From Streptomyces rimosus subsp. rimosus (GTDB lineage Bacteria > Actinomycetota > Actinomycetes > Streptomycetales > Streptomycetaceae): a DNA stretch of 64,000 nt. Position numbers and translations under genes: made by a program. Positions 33,492-42,691 of the stretch are shown piece by piece. The notes below the pieces were generated by a model. That model was given only the letters and a program-made list of their open reading frames with translations, ran no database searches and had not been told where the DNA came from. The first letter of the stretch is position 1; the number at the start of each line of letters is the position of its first letter. The stretch is from assembly GCF_000720725.1 (NCBI RefSeq), contig NZ_JOCQ01000007.1:1-64000 (forward strand). Direction: 5' to 3'.

Positions 33492-34415
33492 ATGGGGCGT
33501 TATGTGATCCGGCGGCTGCTGCAGATGGTGCCGGTCTTCATCGGTGCCACCTTCCTGATTTTCGTGATGGTGTACGCGCTCGGCGACCCGGTCGCCGCGC
33601 TCTCCGGCGACCGCGCCCCCGACCCCGCGACCGCCGCGCAGATCCGCCGCGAACTCCATTTGGACGAGCCGCTGTGGCAGCAGTACCTGCAATACATGGG
33701 ACAGATCTTCACCGGCAATTTCGGCACGACGTTCGACGGCTTGCAGGTACTGGACAAGATGGGCACCGCTTTTCCCGTCACCCTGCGGCTGACCGCCGTC
33801 GCCATCGTCGCCGAGATCGTCGTCGGGGTGACGCTGGGCGTGCTCAGCGGGCTGCGGCGCGGGCGGCTGCTGGACACCGGGGTGCTGGTGCTCACCCTGG
33901 TCGTGGTGTCCGTGCCGACGTTCGTCAGCGGATATGTCCTCCAGTACCTGCTGGGCGTGAAGTGGGGGTGGGTCACCCCGGCCGTCCCGATCGGCGCGCC
34001 CCTGGACGCGCTGCTGCTGCCCGGCTGCGTACTCGCGCTGGTGTCGCTGGCGTACGTCACCCGGCTCACCCGTACGTCGATCGCGGAGAACGCCCGCGCC
34101 GACTACGTCCGCACGGCCGTCGCCAAGGGCCTGCCCCGGCGGCGGATCGTCGTACGGCACCTGCTGCGCAACTCGCTCATCCCGGTGGTCACCTTCATCG
34201 GCGCCGACATCGGCAGCCTGATGGGCGGCGCGGTGGTCACCGAGCGGATCTTCAATGTGCACGGCGTCGGCTACGAGCTGTACCAGGGCATCGTCCGCCA
34301 GAACTCCCCGACCGTCGTCGGCTTCGTGACCGTCCTGGTCATCGTCTTCCTGCTGGCGAACCTGATCGTCGACCTCCTGTACGCCGTGCTCGACCCGAGG
34401 ATCCGCTATGCCTGA
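33492..34415 (+). CDS. Oligopeptide ABC importer B, permease 1 (DppB-like)
   Basis: 307 aa, same length as 25267 and very similar throughout (MGRYVIRRLLQMVPVFIGAT start; EAA loop YVRTAVAKGLPRRRIVVRH; end VDLLYAVLDPRIRYA). Six membrane helices. Overlaps permease 2 by 8 bases exactly as in cluster A. Confidence 0.94.
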   Translation: MGRYVIRRLLQMVPVFIGATFLIFVMVYALGDPVAALSGDRAPDPATAAQIRRELHLDEPLWQQYLQYMGQIFTGNFGTTFDGLQVLDKMGTAFPVTLRLTAVAIVAEIVVGVTLGVLSGLRRGRLLDTGVLVLTLVVVSVPTFVSGYVLQYLLGVKWGWVTPAVPIGAPLDALLLPGCVLALVSLAYVTRLTRTSIAENARADYVRTAVAKGLPRRRIVVRHLLRNSLIPVVTFIGADIGSLMGGAVVTERIFNVHGVGYELYQGIVRQNSPTVVGFVTVLVIVFLLANLIVDLLYAVLDPRIRYA

Positions 34416-35412
34416 ACACGAGCGCCCCGAGCCGTTCCGGACGGCGGGCAGCGGGACGCCGCTGCCCGCCGTCGAGGCGGAGACCATGGGCGGGCTCGCC
34501 GGACCGCCCGAAGTGCCCGGCGCGCCGGGAGCGCCGCAGGGTAGCGGTGTGCAGCCCGCGGCCGGCCGGGCCCGCAGCCTGTGGTCGGACGCCTGGCACG
34601 ACCTGCGCCGCAACCCGGTCTTCCTGGTCTCCGGACTGCTGATCGTCTTCTTCGTGCTGATCGCCGTCTGGCCGTCCCTGCTGACCAGCACCGACCCGCT
34701 CGACTGCGACATCACCCTGTCCCAGGAGGGCTCGCGCGCCGGGCACCCCTTCGGCTTCGACACCCAGGGCTGCGACGTCTTCGCGCGGACGGTGTACGGG
34801 GCCCGCGCCTCGGTGGCGGTCGGCGTCTGCGCGACGGCCGGGGCCGCGCTGCTCGGCGGGGTGCTGGGCGGCCTCGCGGGATTCTTCGGCGGCTGGTGGG
34901 ACGCGCTGCTCTCCCGGATCGCCGACATGTTCTTCGCCATTCCGATGCTGCTGGGCGGTCTGGTGTTCCTGTCCGTGGTGCCGTCCGGCTCCGTGTGGCC
35001 GGTCGTCGGGTTCATCGTGCTGCTGGGCTGGCCGCAGCTCGCGCGGATCGCGCGCGGTTCCGTACTGACCGTCAAACAGGCCGACTTCGTGCAGGCCGCG
35101 CGGGCGCTGGGGGCCGGGAACACCCGGCTGCTGCTGCGGCACCTGGCACCCAACGCGGTCGCCCCGGTGATCGTCGTTGCGACCATCGCGCTCGGTACGT
35201 ACATCGCGCTGGAGGCGACCCTGTCCTACCTGGGCGTCGGCCTGAAGCCGCCGACCGTCTCCTGGGGCATCGACATCTCCGAGGCGTCCAAACAGATCCG
35301 CAACGCGCCGCACATGCTGCTGTGGCCCGCGGGCGCGCTCAGCCTGACCGTGCTGGCGTTCATCATGCTCGGCGACGCGGTGCGCGACGCCCTCGACCCC
35401 AAGCTGCGCTGA
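34408..35412 (+). CDS. Oligopeptide ABC importer B, permease 2 (DppC-like)
   Basis: 334 aa. Like 26183 but with a longer Pro/Gly/Glu-rich cytosolic N-terminus (about 50 residues before SLWSDAWHDLRRNPVF). EAA loop ADFVQAARALGAGNTRLLLRHLAPN. Keeps the external Cys pair (DCDITLS, GCDVFARTVYGAR). Confidence 0.93.
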   Translation: MPEHERPEPFRTAGSGTPLPAVEAETMGGLAGPPEVPGAPGAPQGSGVQPAAGRARSLWSDAWHDLRRNPVFLVSGLLIVFFVLIAVWPSLLTSTDPLDCDITLSQEGSRAGHPFGFDTQGCDVFARTVYGARASVAVGVCATAGAALLGGVLGGLAGFFGGWWDALLSRIADMFFAIPMLLGGLVFLSVVPSGSVWPVVGFIVLLGWPQLARIARGSVLTVKQADFVQAARALGAGNTRLLLRHLAPNAVAPVIVVATIALGTYIALEATLSYLGVGLKPPTVSWGIDISEASKQIRNAPHMLLWPAGALSLTVLAFIMLGDAVRDALDPKLR

Positions 35413-35423
35413 GGAGACGGTGG

Positions 35424-36461
35424 ATGACGGTTGAGGGCACGGCAGAGGCCGCCGCCCCCGCGGGCAGCGGGGACCTGCTGGACGTGCGCGGCTTGCAGGT
35501 CGAATTCCGTACGCGGGACGGAATCGCGCACGCGGTCAACGGCGTCAGCTACACGGTCGCCGCGGGCGAGACGTTGGCCGTGCTGGGCGAGTCGGGGTCG
35601 GGCAAGTCGGTGACCGCGCAGGCGGTGATGGGCATCCTCGACACCCCGCCCGGCCGCGTCACCGGCGGCGAGATCCTCTTCCACGGCCGGGACCTGCTGC
35701 GGACGGGCGCCGAGGAGCGGCGCCGGATCCGCGGCAGCAAGCTGGCGATGATCTTCCAGGACGCGCTGTCGGCGCTCAACCCGGTGCTCAGCGTGGGCGC
35801 GCAGCTCGGGGAGATGTTCGAGGTGCACCGCGGCGCCTCGCGCAAGGCGGCCCGCGCCCGGGCCGCCGAGCTGATGGACCGGGTGCGCATCCCGGCCGCC
35901 CGCAGCCGGGTGGGCGACTACCCGCACCAGTTCAGCGGCGGGATGCGCCAGCGCATCATGATCGCGATGGCGCTGGCCCTGGAACCGGAGCTGATCATCG
36001 CGGACGAGCCCACCACGGCCCTGGACGTGACGGTCCAGGCGCAGGTCATGGATCTGCTGGCGGAACTCCAGCGGGAGTACGCCATGGGTCTCGTGCTGAT
36101 CACCCACGACCTCGGCGTGGTCGCGGACGTGGCCGCCCGGATCGCCGTCATGTACGCGGGCCGGATCGTGGAGACCGCCCCCGTCCACGACCTCTACCGG
36201 GCGCCGGCCCACCCGTACACCCGCGGCCTGCTCGACTCCATCCCGCGCCTGGACCGCAAGGGCCGGGAGCTGTACGCGATCAAGGGCCTGCCGCCCAGCC
36301 TGACCGCGATCCCGCCGGGCTGCCCCTTCCACCCGCGCTGCCCCAAGGCGCAGGACATCTGCCGTACGGACCGGCCGCCGCTCTACGACGTGGCCCCGGG
36401 CCGGGCCAGCGCGTGCCACTTCTGGGAGGAGACCGTCAGTGAGCAGGGAGAGCGCCCATGA
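35424..36461 (+). CDS. Oligopeptide ABC importer B, ATPase 1 (OppD-like)
   Basis: 345 aa, exactly the length of 27121. Walker A GESGSGKS, Q-loop FQDALSALNPVLSV, signature SGGMRQR, Walker B LIIADEPTTALD, switch ITHDLGVV, and the C-terminal Cys motif PPGCPFHPRCPKAQDIC. The ATG start overlaps nothing upstream (GAGGAG ten bases before); its end overlaps ATPase 2 by 4 bases. Confidence 0.94.
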   Translation: MTVEGTAEAAAPAGSGDLLDVRGLQVEFRTRDGIAHAVNGVSYTVAAGETLAVLGESGSGKSVTAQAVMGILDTPPGRVTGGEILFHGRDLLRTGAEERRRIRGSKLAMIFQDALSALNPVLSVGAQLGEMFEVHRGASRKAARARAAELMDRVRIPAARSRVGDYPHQFSGGMRQRIMIAMALALEPELIIADEPTTALDVTVQAQVMDLLAELQREYAMGLVLITHDLGVVADVAARIAVMYAGRIVETAPVHDLYRAPAHPYTRGLLDSIPRLDRKGRELYAIKGLPPSLTAIPPGCPFHPRCPKAQDICRTDRPPLYDVAPGRASACHFWEETVSEQGERP

Positions 36462-37441
36462 GCGCTGAGGCGGCGGCGGGCGCGGGGGAGCCCGTCCTCG
36501 ACGTACGGGAGCTGGCCAAGCTCTACCCGCTGACCCGCGGCATCGTGGTCCGCAGGCAGATCGGCTCGGTCAGGGCGGTGGACACCGTCTCCTTCACGCT
36601 GCGCAAGGGCGAGACGCTGGGCATCGTCGGCGAATCCGGGTGCGGCAAGTCGACGGTCGCCAAGATGCTGGTCGGGCTGGAGAAGCCGACCGGCGGCCGC
36701 ATCCTGTATCGAGGGGACGACATCACCAGGCTGTCGGGGCGCGCGCTGAAGGCCGTACGGCGCAACATCCAGATGGTGTTCCAGGACCCGTACACCTCGC
36801 TCAACCCGCGGATGACGGTCGGCGACATCATCGGCGACGTGGTCGGGCTCAACCCGGAGTACGTCAACCGCTATCCGCACCAGTTCTCCGGCGGCCAGCG
36901 CCAGCGCATCGGCATCGCGCGCGGCCTGGCACTGCGCCCGGAGATCATCGTGGCGGACGAGCCGGTCTCCGCACTGGACGTGTCCGTCCAGGCGCAGGTC
37001 GTCAACCTGCTGGAACGGCTCCAGGACGAGTTCGACCTGTCGTACGTCTTCATCGCGCACGACCTGTCCGTCGTGCGGCACATCTCCGACCGGGTCGCCG
37101 TGATGTACCTCGGCCGCTTCGCCGAGACCGGTACGGAGGACGAGATCTACGGCCATCCGACGCACCCGTACACCCAGGCCCTGCTGTCCGCCGTACCCGT
37201 ACCGGACCCCGGGGCACGCACCCGTCGCGAACGCATCCTGCTGACCGGGGACGTGCCCTCACCCGCCGACCCGCCGTCCGGCTGCCGCTTCCGCACCCGC
37301 TGCTGGAAGGCGCGGGAGCGCTGCGCGCTGGAAGTGCCGGCGCTGGCCGTACCGGAAGGGTTCGAGCAGGTGACGGGGCCCGCGCGGCACGCCTCGGCGT
37401 GCCACTTCGCGGAGGAGCGGCAGGTCGTGCCGGAGGACTGA
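36458..37441 (+). CDS. Oligopeptide ABC importer B, ATPase 2 (OppF-like), shortest helical domain
   Basis: 327 aa. Complete Walker A GESGCGKS, Q-loop FQDPYTSLNPRMTV, signature SGGQRQR, Walker B IIVADEPVSALD, switch IAHDLSVV, and C-terminal Cys GCRFRTRCWKARERC. MTVGDIIG joins directly to DVVGLNPE, so it lacks the 16-17 residues missing from 28151 plus about six more (KVQELL). Junction near bases 36835-36838, in frame. Whether the helical subdomain still couples to the permease is doubtful. Converges on the bldKE-like gene with 20 bases between. Confidence 0.9.
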   Translation: MSAEAAAGAGEPVLDVRELAKLYPLTRGIVVRRQIGSVRAVDTVSFTLRKGETLGIVGESGCGKSTVAKMLVGLEKPTGGRILYRGDDITRLSGRALKAVRRNIQMVFQDPYTSLNPRMTVGDIIGDVVGLNPEYVNRYPHQFSGGQRQRIGIARGLALRPEIIVADEPVSALDVSVQAQVVNLLERLQDEFDLSYVFIAHDLSVVRHISDRVAVMYLGRFAETGTEDEIYGHPTHPYTQALLSAVPVPDPGARTRRERILLTGDVPSPADPPSGCRFRTRCWKARERCALEVPALAVPEGFEQVTGPARHASACHFAEERQVVPED

Positions 37442-37461
37442 CGGGCGGCCGGTGCCCGCCC

Positions 37462-38610
37462 TCAGGGCGCCTCCGGCTCCTGCCCCGGCGCCACGTCCTC
37501 GATCGCCGCCAGCGCCGGGTCCAGCACGATGTCCTCGTCCCGCGCCGCCGTCGTGGGCTCCTCCGGGAAGTGGCACGCCGTCAGGTGGTCCGCCACATTG
37601 CCCGTGATCCGCATCAGCGGCGGTTCCTCGGTGGCGCACTTGTCGCGCGCCTTCCAGCAGCGGGTACGGAACCGGCAGCCGGACGGCGGGTCGATCGGCG
37701 ACGGCACGTCCCCGGCCAGCCGGATGCGCTCGCGGTCGTCCGGCTCCTCCTGCGCGTCCAGCAGCCGGGCCTCCGGGACGGCGGAGAGCAGCGCGTGGGT
37801 GTACGGATGGCGTGGCCGGTGGTAGATCGAGTCCCGGTCGCCGACCTCGACGATCTTGCCCAGGTACATCACCGCGACCCGCTGGCTGAAGTGCCGCACG
37901 ATCGCCAGGTCGTGCGCGATGAACAGGAACGCGATGTTCAGCTCGCGCTGCAACTCCTGGAGCAGGTTGACCACTTGGGCCTGGATGGAGACGTCCAGCG
38001 CGGAGACCGGCTCGTCCGCGACGATCAGCTTCGGCTCCAGCGCGAGCGCGCGGGCCACGCCGATGCGCTGGCGCTGGCCGCCGGAGAACTCGTGCGGGAA
38101 GCGGTTGTAGTGCTCCGGATTGAGGCCGACGGTCTCCAGCAGCTCGCGGACCCGCTGCTCCCGGCCGCCCGGCGGATCGATGCCGTTGATCTCCATCGGC
38201 CCGCCGATGATGGTGCCGACCGTCTGCCGGGGGTTCAGCGACGAGTACGGGTCCTGGAAGATCATCTGGATCTCGGAGCGGACCGGGGCCAGCTCCTTGC
38301 GCCCGGCGTGGGTGATGTCCCGGCCCCGGTACGTGATCGACCCCGCGGTCGGCTCCAGCAGCCGGGTCAGCAGCCGCCCGGTGGTGGACTTCCCGCAGCC
38401 CGACTCGCCGACCAGGCCGAACGTCTCGCCGGTGCGCACGGTCAGGTCGATGCCGTCGACCGCCTGCACCGCGCCGATCCGGCGCTTGAACGGGAACCCG
38501 GCCATGATCGGGAAGTGTTTGGTCAGGCCCTCGGCGCTCAGCAGCACCTCGCCGGGCTCGGCGGCGGCCGGACGGGGAGCGGGCACGATGACGTCTTCGG
38601 GTGCGCTCAT
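37462..38610 (-). CDS. bldKE: Oligopeptide ABC importer C, ATPase 2 (BldKE-like)
   Basis: 382 aa, full OppF-type with intact helical subdomain. Walker A GESGCGKS, Q-loop FQDPYSSLNPRQTV, signature SGGQRQR, Walker B LIVADEPVSALD, switch IAHDLAIV, C-terminal GCRFRTRCWKARDKC and ACHF. Acidic tail (EDVAPGQEPEAP). Symbol rests on operon order and the 600-aa binding protein, by analogy with S. coelicolor bldK, whose importer takes up an extracellular signal needed for aerial growth. Confidence 0.85.
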   Translation of the reverse strand: MSAPEDVIVPAPRPAAAEPGEVLLSAEGLTKHFPIMAGFPFKRRIGAVQAVDGIDLTVRTGETFGLVGESGCGKSTTGRLLTRLLEPTAGSITYRGRDITHAGRKELAPVRSEIQMIFQDPYSSLNPRQTVGTIIGGPMEINGIDPPGGREQRVRELLETVGLNPEHYNRFPHEFSGGQRQRIGVARALALEPKLIVADEPVSALDVSIQAQVVNLLQELQRELNIAFLFIAHDLAIVRHFSQRVAVMYLGKIVEVGDRDSIYHRPRHPYTHALLSAVPEARLLDAQEEPDDRERIRLAGDVPSPIDPPSGCRFRTRCWKARDKCATEEPPLMRITGNVADHLTACHFPEEPTTAARDEDIVLDPALAAIEDVAPGQEPEAP

Positions 38611-38620
38611 GGTCGTCCCC

Positions 38621-39691
38621 CTAGCCCAGCCTGGGCTTGATCTTCTCGGTGAACAGGGTGTGCTTCTGGTCGGGGCTCAGATGGCAGGCCGCGGCGCGCC
38701 CGGGGGCCAGCAGGGGGCGCTCGTCCTGGCAGCGGGAGCCGCCGACCTCGGCCGGGAACGCGCAGCGCGGATGGAAGGGGCAGCCCGAGGGCGGCGCGAG
38801 CAGGCTCGGCGGCGTGCCGGGGATCGGGGTCAGCGGCTCCTCGACGCTCGACGACAGCCGCGGCATCGAGCCCAGCAGCCCCCAGGTGTACGGGTGCCGC
38901 GGCTCGGTGAGGATCTCCTTGACGGTGCCGCGCTCCACGGCCCGCCCGGCGTACATCACCAGCAGCTCGTCGGCGGTGTTGGCGACCACGCCCAGGTCGT
39001 GGGTGATCAGGATGATGGCGGAGCCGAACTCCTGCTGGAGGTCCTTGAGCAGGTCCAGGATCTGCGCCTGTACGGTCACGTCCAGCGCCGTGGTCGGCTC
39101 GTCGGCGATCAGGAGGGACGGGTTGCACACCAGCGCCATGGCGATCATGGCGCGCTGCCGCATCCCGCCGGAGAACTGGTGCGGGTAGTCGTCCACCCGC
39201 AGCGTCGGCTGCGGGATGCCCACCTTGCCCAGCATCTCGATCGCCCGCTGCCGGCCCTCGCGCTTGCTCGCGCCGGTGTGCTTGACGTACGGCTCGGCGA
39301 TCTGCCGCCCCACCGTGTAGTACGGCGACAGCGAGGTCAGCGGGTCCTGGAAGATCATCGCCATCTTGTTGCCGCGCAGCTTCTCCAGGTCCTTCTCGCG
39401 GGCCCCGGTCAGCTCGTCGCCGTCCAGCAGGATCTCCCCGGCGATCTTCGTGTAGTTGGGGTTGTGCAGGCCCAGGATCGCCAGGTTGGTCACCGACTTG
39501 CCGGAGCCGGACTCGCCGACGATGCCGAGGGTGCGGCCGCGCTCCAGGTCGAAGGAGAGGTCGTCGACCGCCTGGACCACGCCGTCCTCGGTGCCGAACC
39601 GTACGTACAAATCCCGTACGGACAGGAAGGGCGGGTCGGACGCCGGCGCGGCCGGGCCCGGTGCGGCCGCGGGCTGGGTGGGTGTGGACAC
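38621..39691 (-). CDS. bldKD: Oligopeptide ABC importer C, ATPase 1 (BldKD-like)
   Basis: 356 aa from GTG 39691 (AGGAGAG upstream). Walker A GESGSGKS, Q-loop FQDPLTSLSPYYTV, signature SGGMRQR, Walker B LLIADEPTTALD, switch ITHDLGVVANTA, C-terminal PPSGCPFHPRCAFPAE with further Cys in SRCQDE and ACHL. Ten bases from both neighbours, so one transcript. Confidence 0.85.
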   Translation of the reverse strand: MSTPTQPAAAPGPAAPASDPPFLSVRDLYVRFGTEDGVVQAVDDLSFDLERGRTLGIVGESGSGKSVTNLAILGLHNPNYTKIAGEILLDGDELTGAREKDLEKLRGNKMAMIFQDPLTSLSPYYTVGRQIAEPYVKHTGASKREGRQRAIEMLGKVGIPQPTLRVDDYPHQFSGGMRQRAMIAMALVCNPSLLIADEPTTALDVTVQAQILDLLKDLQQEFGSAIILITHDLGVVANTADELLVMYAGRAVERGTVKEILTEPRHPYTWGLLGSMPRLSSSVEEPLTPIPGTPPSLLAPPSGCPFHPRCAFPAEVGGSRCQDERPLLAPGRAAACHLSPDQKHTLFTEKIKPRLG

Positions 39692-39701
39692 GGGGTCTCT
39701 C

Positions 39702-40679
39702 CTAGGACAGCCGCACGCGCGGGTCGATGAACGCGTAGCAGGCGTCCACCACGATGTTGAACAGGATGATGAAGGTCGCGGCGAACAGCATCACGCCCAT
39801 GGTCATCGGCAGATCGGTGTTCTGCACCGACTTCACGGCGAGGGTGCCCAGGCCCGGCAGCGCGAAGGTGTATTCGGTGATCATCGCGCCGCCGAAAAGG
39901 GAGCCCAGGTCGATGCCGAAAATGGTGACGATGGGAATGAGCGAGCCGCGCCAGGCGTAGCGGAAGAAGACCCTGCGGGACGCCATTCCCTTGGCCCGCG
40001 CGGTCCGTACATGGTCCTCCTGGAGCTGTTCGATCATCGAGGAGCGCGCCATACGGGTGTACTGCGCGGTGAAGATGATGGACAGCACACACCACGGAAT
40101 GATCAGCCCCAGGAACCACCCCACGGGGTCGTCGAAGAACGGTACGTATTTCGGCTGTCCGAACCAGCCGAGGTTGTAGACCAGCACGGCCAGCACGATC
40201 GGCCCGACGAAATAGATCTGCATCGAGGAGAGCACCAGCGAGGCCGAGCTGAAGATCTTGTCGATCAGCTTGCCCTGTTTCCAGGCCGCGATCATTCCGG
40301 TGCCGACGCCCACCGTCAGGAAGACCGCGGCGGCGCCGATGGTCAGCGAGACGGTGGTCGGGAAACGGTCCACGATCGTGTCCCAGACGGGGTCGCCGTT
40401 GGCGAAGGAATAGCCGAAGCACGGGGCCGGGCAGGGGCCCTGGGCGAAATCCCGTCCGGTGACGATGCCGGACATGAATTCCCAGTACTGGACCGGTACC
40501 GGCTTGTCGAGCCCGAGATTCTTGTGGATCACTGCGATGGCGTCGGGCGTGCAGTTCTTTCCGCAGGCCAGCAGCGCGGGATCCCGGGGGGCGGCGAAGA
40601 AGAGGAAGAACGTGAACGCGCTGATGATCAGCAGGATCACGATCGCGCCGAGGGACCGGCGGAAGAGGAAACGCAGCAT
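39702..40679 (-). CDS. bldKC: Oligopeptide ABC importer C, permease (BldKC-like, OppB type)
   Basis: 325 aa. OppB/DppB start (MLRFLFRRSLGAIVILLIIS), six helices, EAA loop HVRTARAKGMASRRVFFRYA. A large first periplasmic region holds four Cys (LACGKNCTPDA; CPAPCFGYSF), absent from the A and B permeases, and may be disulfide-bonded. 120 bases with a strong hairpin separate it from the binding-protein gene. Confidence 0.86.
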   Translation of the reverse strand: MLRFLFRRSLGAIVILLIISAFTFFLFFAAPRDPALLACGKNCTPDAIAVIHKNLGLDKPVPVQYWEFMSGIVTGRDFAQGPCPAPCFGYSFANGDPVWDTIVDRFPTTVSLTIGAAAVFLTVGVGTGMIAAWKQGKLIDKIFSSASLVLSSMQIYFVGPIVLAVLVYNLGWFGQPKYVPFFDDPVGWFLGLIIPWCVLSIIFTAQYTRMARSSMIEQLQEDHVRTARAKGMASRRVFFRYAWRGSLIPIVTIFGIDLGSLFGGAMITEYTFALPGLGTLAVKSVQNTDLPMTMGVMLFAATFIILFNIVVDACYAFIDPRVRLS

Positions 40680-40727
40680 GGCAGTCGCAGCTCTCGTAAG
40701 CGGCCGGAGGGGGCAGGGTGCGCCGGG

Positions 40728-40761
40728 CCGGTGTGCCCGTCCGGGACGACGGGCACACCGG
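40728..40761 (-). terminator. Intercistronic hairpin between bldKB-like and bldKC-like genes
   Basis: Perfect 14-base arms (40728-40741 with 40748-40761), 6-base loop, in the 120-base gap after the binding-protein stop. No T-run. Probably partial termination or 3'-end protection that raises binding protein over permease and ATPases. Confidence 0.7.
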
Positions 40762-40799
40762 GCGCGGGCGGCGCGCGGGCGCCTTGGGCGCCGGCTCCG

Positions 40800-42602
40800 C
40801 TACTTCTTCACGTACAGCTTGGTCGGGTCGACGGAGCTGATGATGTCGTTGTTGACGACTCCGCCGACCTTGGAGCCGTGCAGCTGGACCTGCTTGTAGT
40901 AGAAGGTCGGCAGCTGCGGCAGGTCCTCCTTGAGGATCTTCTCGCCGAGCGCGAACCAGTCGTGCGCGGCCTTCGTCTGGTCGGTCAGCTGGGAGATCCG
41001 GTCGATCTCCTTGTTGACCGCGGGGTTGTTGTAGTGCGAGTAGTTCGGCGCGTTGTCCTGGATCTGCCGGCCGTCGTAGACCGGCGGGATCACGGTCAGC
41101 GAGCTGGGCCAGTCGGCGCCCCACGCGGAGGGGTAGATGTCGAACTGGTTGTCGACCTTGCCGATGATGTCGTAGTAGGTGTCCGAGGGCAGGTCCTTGT
41201 TCTGCACGTTGAAGCCGGCCTTGCGCAGGTTGTCGGCGACCGCGACCGAATACTTCTGCGGCTCCGGCGCGTTGGTGTACGCGAAGGTCAGCTTCATGCC
41301 GACCTTGCCGGCCTCCTTGAGCAGCTGCTTGGCCTTCTCCACGTCGCCCATCGGCTTCTTGAGCTTGCCGTACGGGTCGATGTCCTTGTGACCGGTCAGC
41401 GTCGGGCTGATGTAGCTGCCCGCCAGCTCGCCGCCGCCCGGCACGCCGTACGCGTCCAGGACGGCCTGGATGGGCAGCGCGTAGGCGATCGCCTCGCGGA
41501 CCTTCTTGTCCTTCAGGCGCTTCATGTTGAAGTTCATGACGCCGACGTAGGGCTGGTAGCCGGAGGTGGAGCGCTTCTTGACGTCCGGGTTGTTGGCCAC
41601 CTGCTGGAGGTTGGCGGCGTCGACCTGGTTGTTGAAGCTGATGGCGGCCTGGTTGTCGGTGCTGTCGGACATCAGCCGCTGCGTCGAGTCGGGGTAGGAG
41701 ACACCGAACTGGATGTCGAACCGGTCGACGTACTGGTGGCGGGTGATGTCCGTGTTCGGGTCCCAGTTGGGGTTGCGGACCAGCTGCATGCCCTTGCCGG
41801 ACTTGAACGACCCCGGCTGGATCTTGTACGGGCCCGAGGCGATCGGCGCCTTGTCGTACCGCTCCTTGGTGTCGCCCTTCTCCGGCACGATGCCGTAGCC
41901 CGCCATGGCCAGCGCGTACGGCAGGTCGCCGACCGGCTTCTTGAAGTGGAAGCGGATGGTGTTCTCGTCCGGTGTCTCCAGCACGCTGTCGGGCAGGTGC
42001 TTGCCCTTGTACGGGCCGTCCGGCAGCAGCTTGCGGTATTCGTTGCCCTCCGCGTCGGCCAGCCAGCGCTGCACATACGTCGGCCCGTTGGAGATGAAGC
42101 TCGCGAACTGCCGCTCGAAGGTGTGCCGGATGTCCTTGGAGGTGATCGGCTGCCCGTTCTCGAACTTCACGCCCTTCTTCAGGGTGTACGTCCAGGTCCG
42201 GCCGCCGTCGGAGGACTTGCCGCTGTCCGTCGCCAGGTCGCCGACCACCGTGTACTTGCCCTGGTTGTCCAGGTGGTACGAGGTCAGCCGGCGGAACAGC
42301 AGCGTGGACATGGTGCCCTCGTCGCTGACGTAGATCTGGGCCGGGTCCAGGTGGTCGTAGGTGTCGCGCTGGTAGACCTTGAGCGTGCCGCCGGACGTGG
42401 CGCCCGGCACCGCCTCGGCCGGTCCGGTGGACGCCTTGGCGTCCCCGAAGGTGATCTGGGCACGCTGGCTCTCCGCCTTCTTGCGTCCCTCGTCGTCCCC
42501 CGCTCCCTTGCCGGCCCCGCTGCTGCAGGCGGTCAGGACCAGTGCCCCCGCGGACAGCGCCACGACCGTGGCGCGCGCTCTGTGCGTACGGACTGTCTTC
42601 AT
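40800..42602 (-). CDS. bldKB: Oligopeptide ABC importer C, binding lipoprotein (BldKB-like)
   Basis: 600 aa. Lipobox LTAC with Cys26, then a charged linker before SGGTLKVYQRDTYDHLDPAQ. Family-5 signs: TWTYTLKKGVKFENGQPI, KVREAIAYALPIQAVLD, LPTFYYKQVQLHGSKV. Much less like A or B proteins than those are to each other. Length and operon position agree with my recollection of S. coelicolor BldKB (about 600 aa, second gene of the operon), the receptor for the BldK-dependent extracellular signal. Optimal codon use suggests strong expression. Confidence 0.87.
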   Translation of the reverse strand: MKTVRTHRARATVVALSAGALVLTACSSGAGKGAGDDEGRKKAESQRAQITFGDAKASTGPAEAVPGATSGGTLKVYQRDTYDHLDPAQIYVSDEGTMSTLLFRRLTSYHLDNQGKYTVVGDLATDSGKSSDGGRTWTYTLKKGVKFENGQPITSKDIRHTFERQFASFISNGPTYVQRWLADAEGNEYRKLLPDGPYKGKHLPDSVLETPDENTIRFHFKKPVGDLPYALAMAGYGIVPEKGDTKERYDKAPIASGPYKIQPGSFKSGKGMQLVRNPNWDPNTDITRHQYVDRFDIQFGVSYPDSTQRLMSDSTDNQAAISFNNQVDAANLQQVANNPDVKKRSTSGYQPYVGVMNFNMKRLKDKKVREAIAYALPIQAVLDAYGVPGGGELAGSYISPTLTGHKDIDPYGKLKKPMGDVEKAKQLLKEAGKVGMKLTFAYTNAPEPQKYSVAVADNLRKAGFNVQNKDLPSDTYYDIIGKVDNQFDIYPSAWGADWPSSLTVIPPVYDGRQIQDNAPNYSHYNNPAVNKEIDRISQLTDQTKAAHDWFALGEKILKEDLPQLPTFYYKQVQLHGSKVGGVVNNDIISSVDPTKLYVKK

Positions 42603-42655
42603 GGTGGTGGATGCACCTGCCTGTCGTAGTTCCGTAGCCGCTGCCTGACGTGTGC

Positions 42656-42675
42656 GGTGCTGGGGTGGCAGCACC
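42656..42675 (-). promoter_or_regulatory. Hairpin in bldKA-bldKB gap
   Basis: GGTGCTG and CAGCACC (7-base arms, 6-base loop) in the 89-base gap before the binding-protein gene. May mark processing or attenuation. Confidence 0.45.
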
Positions 42676-42691
42676 CCCCGTGGAACACGTT

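Noticed and set aside
31349..33493. 714-codon minus-strand open frame
   Set aside because: Shadow of the importer B binding-protein gene; no ribosome site or family.
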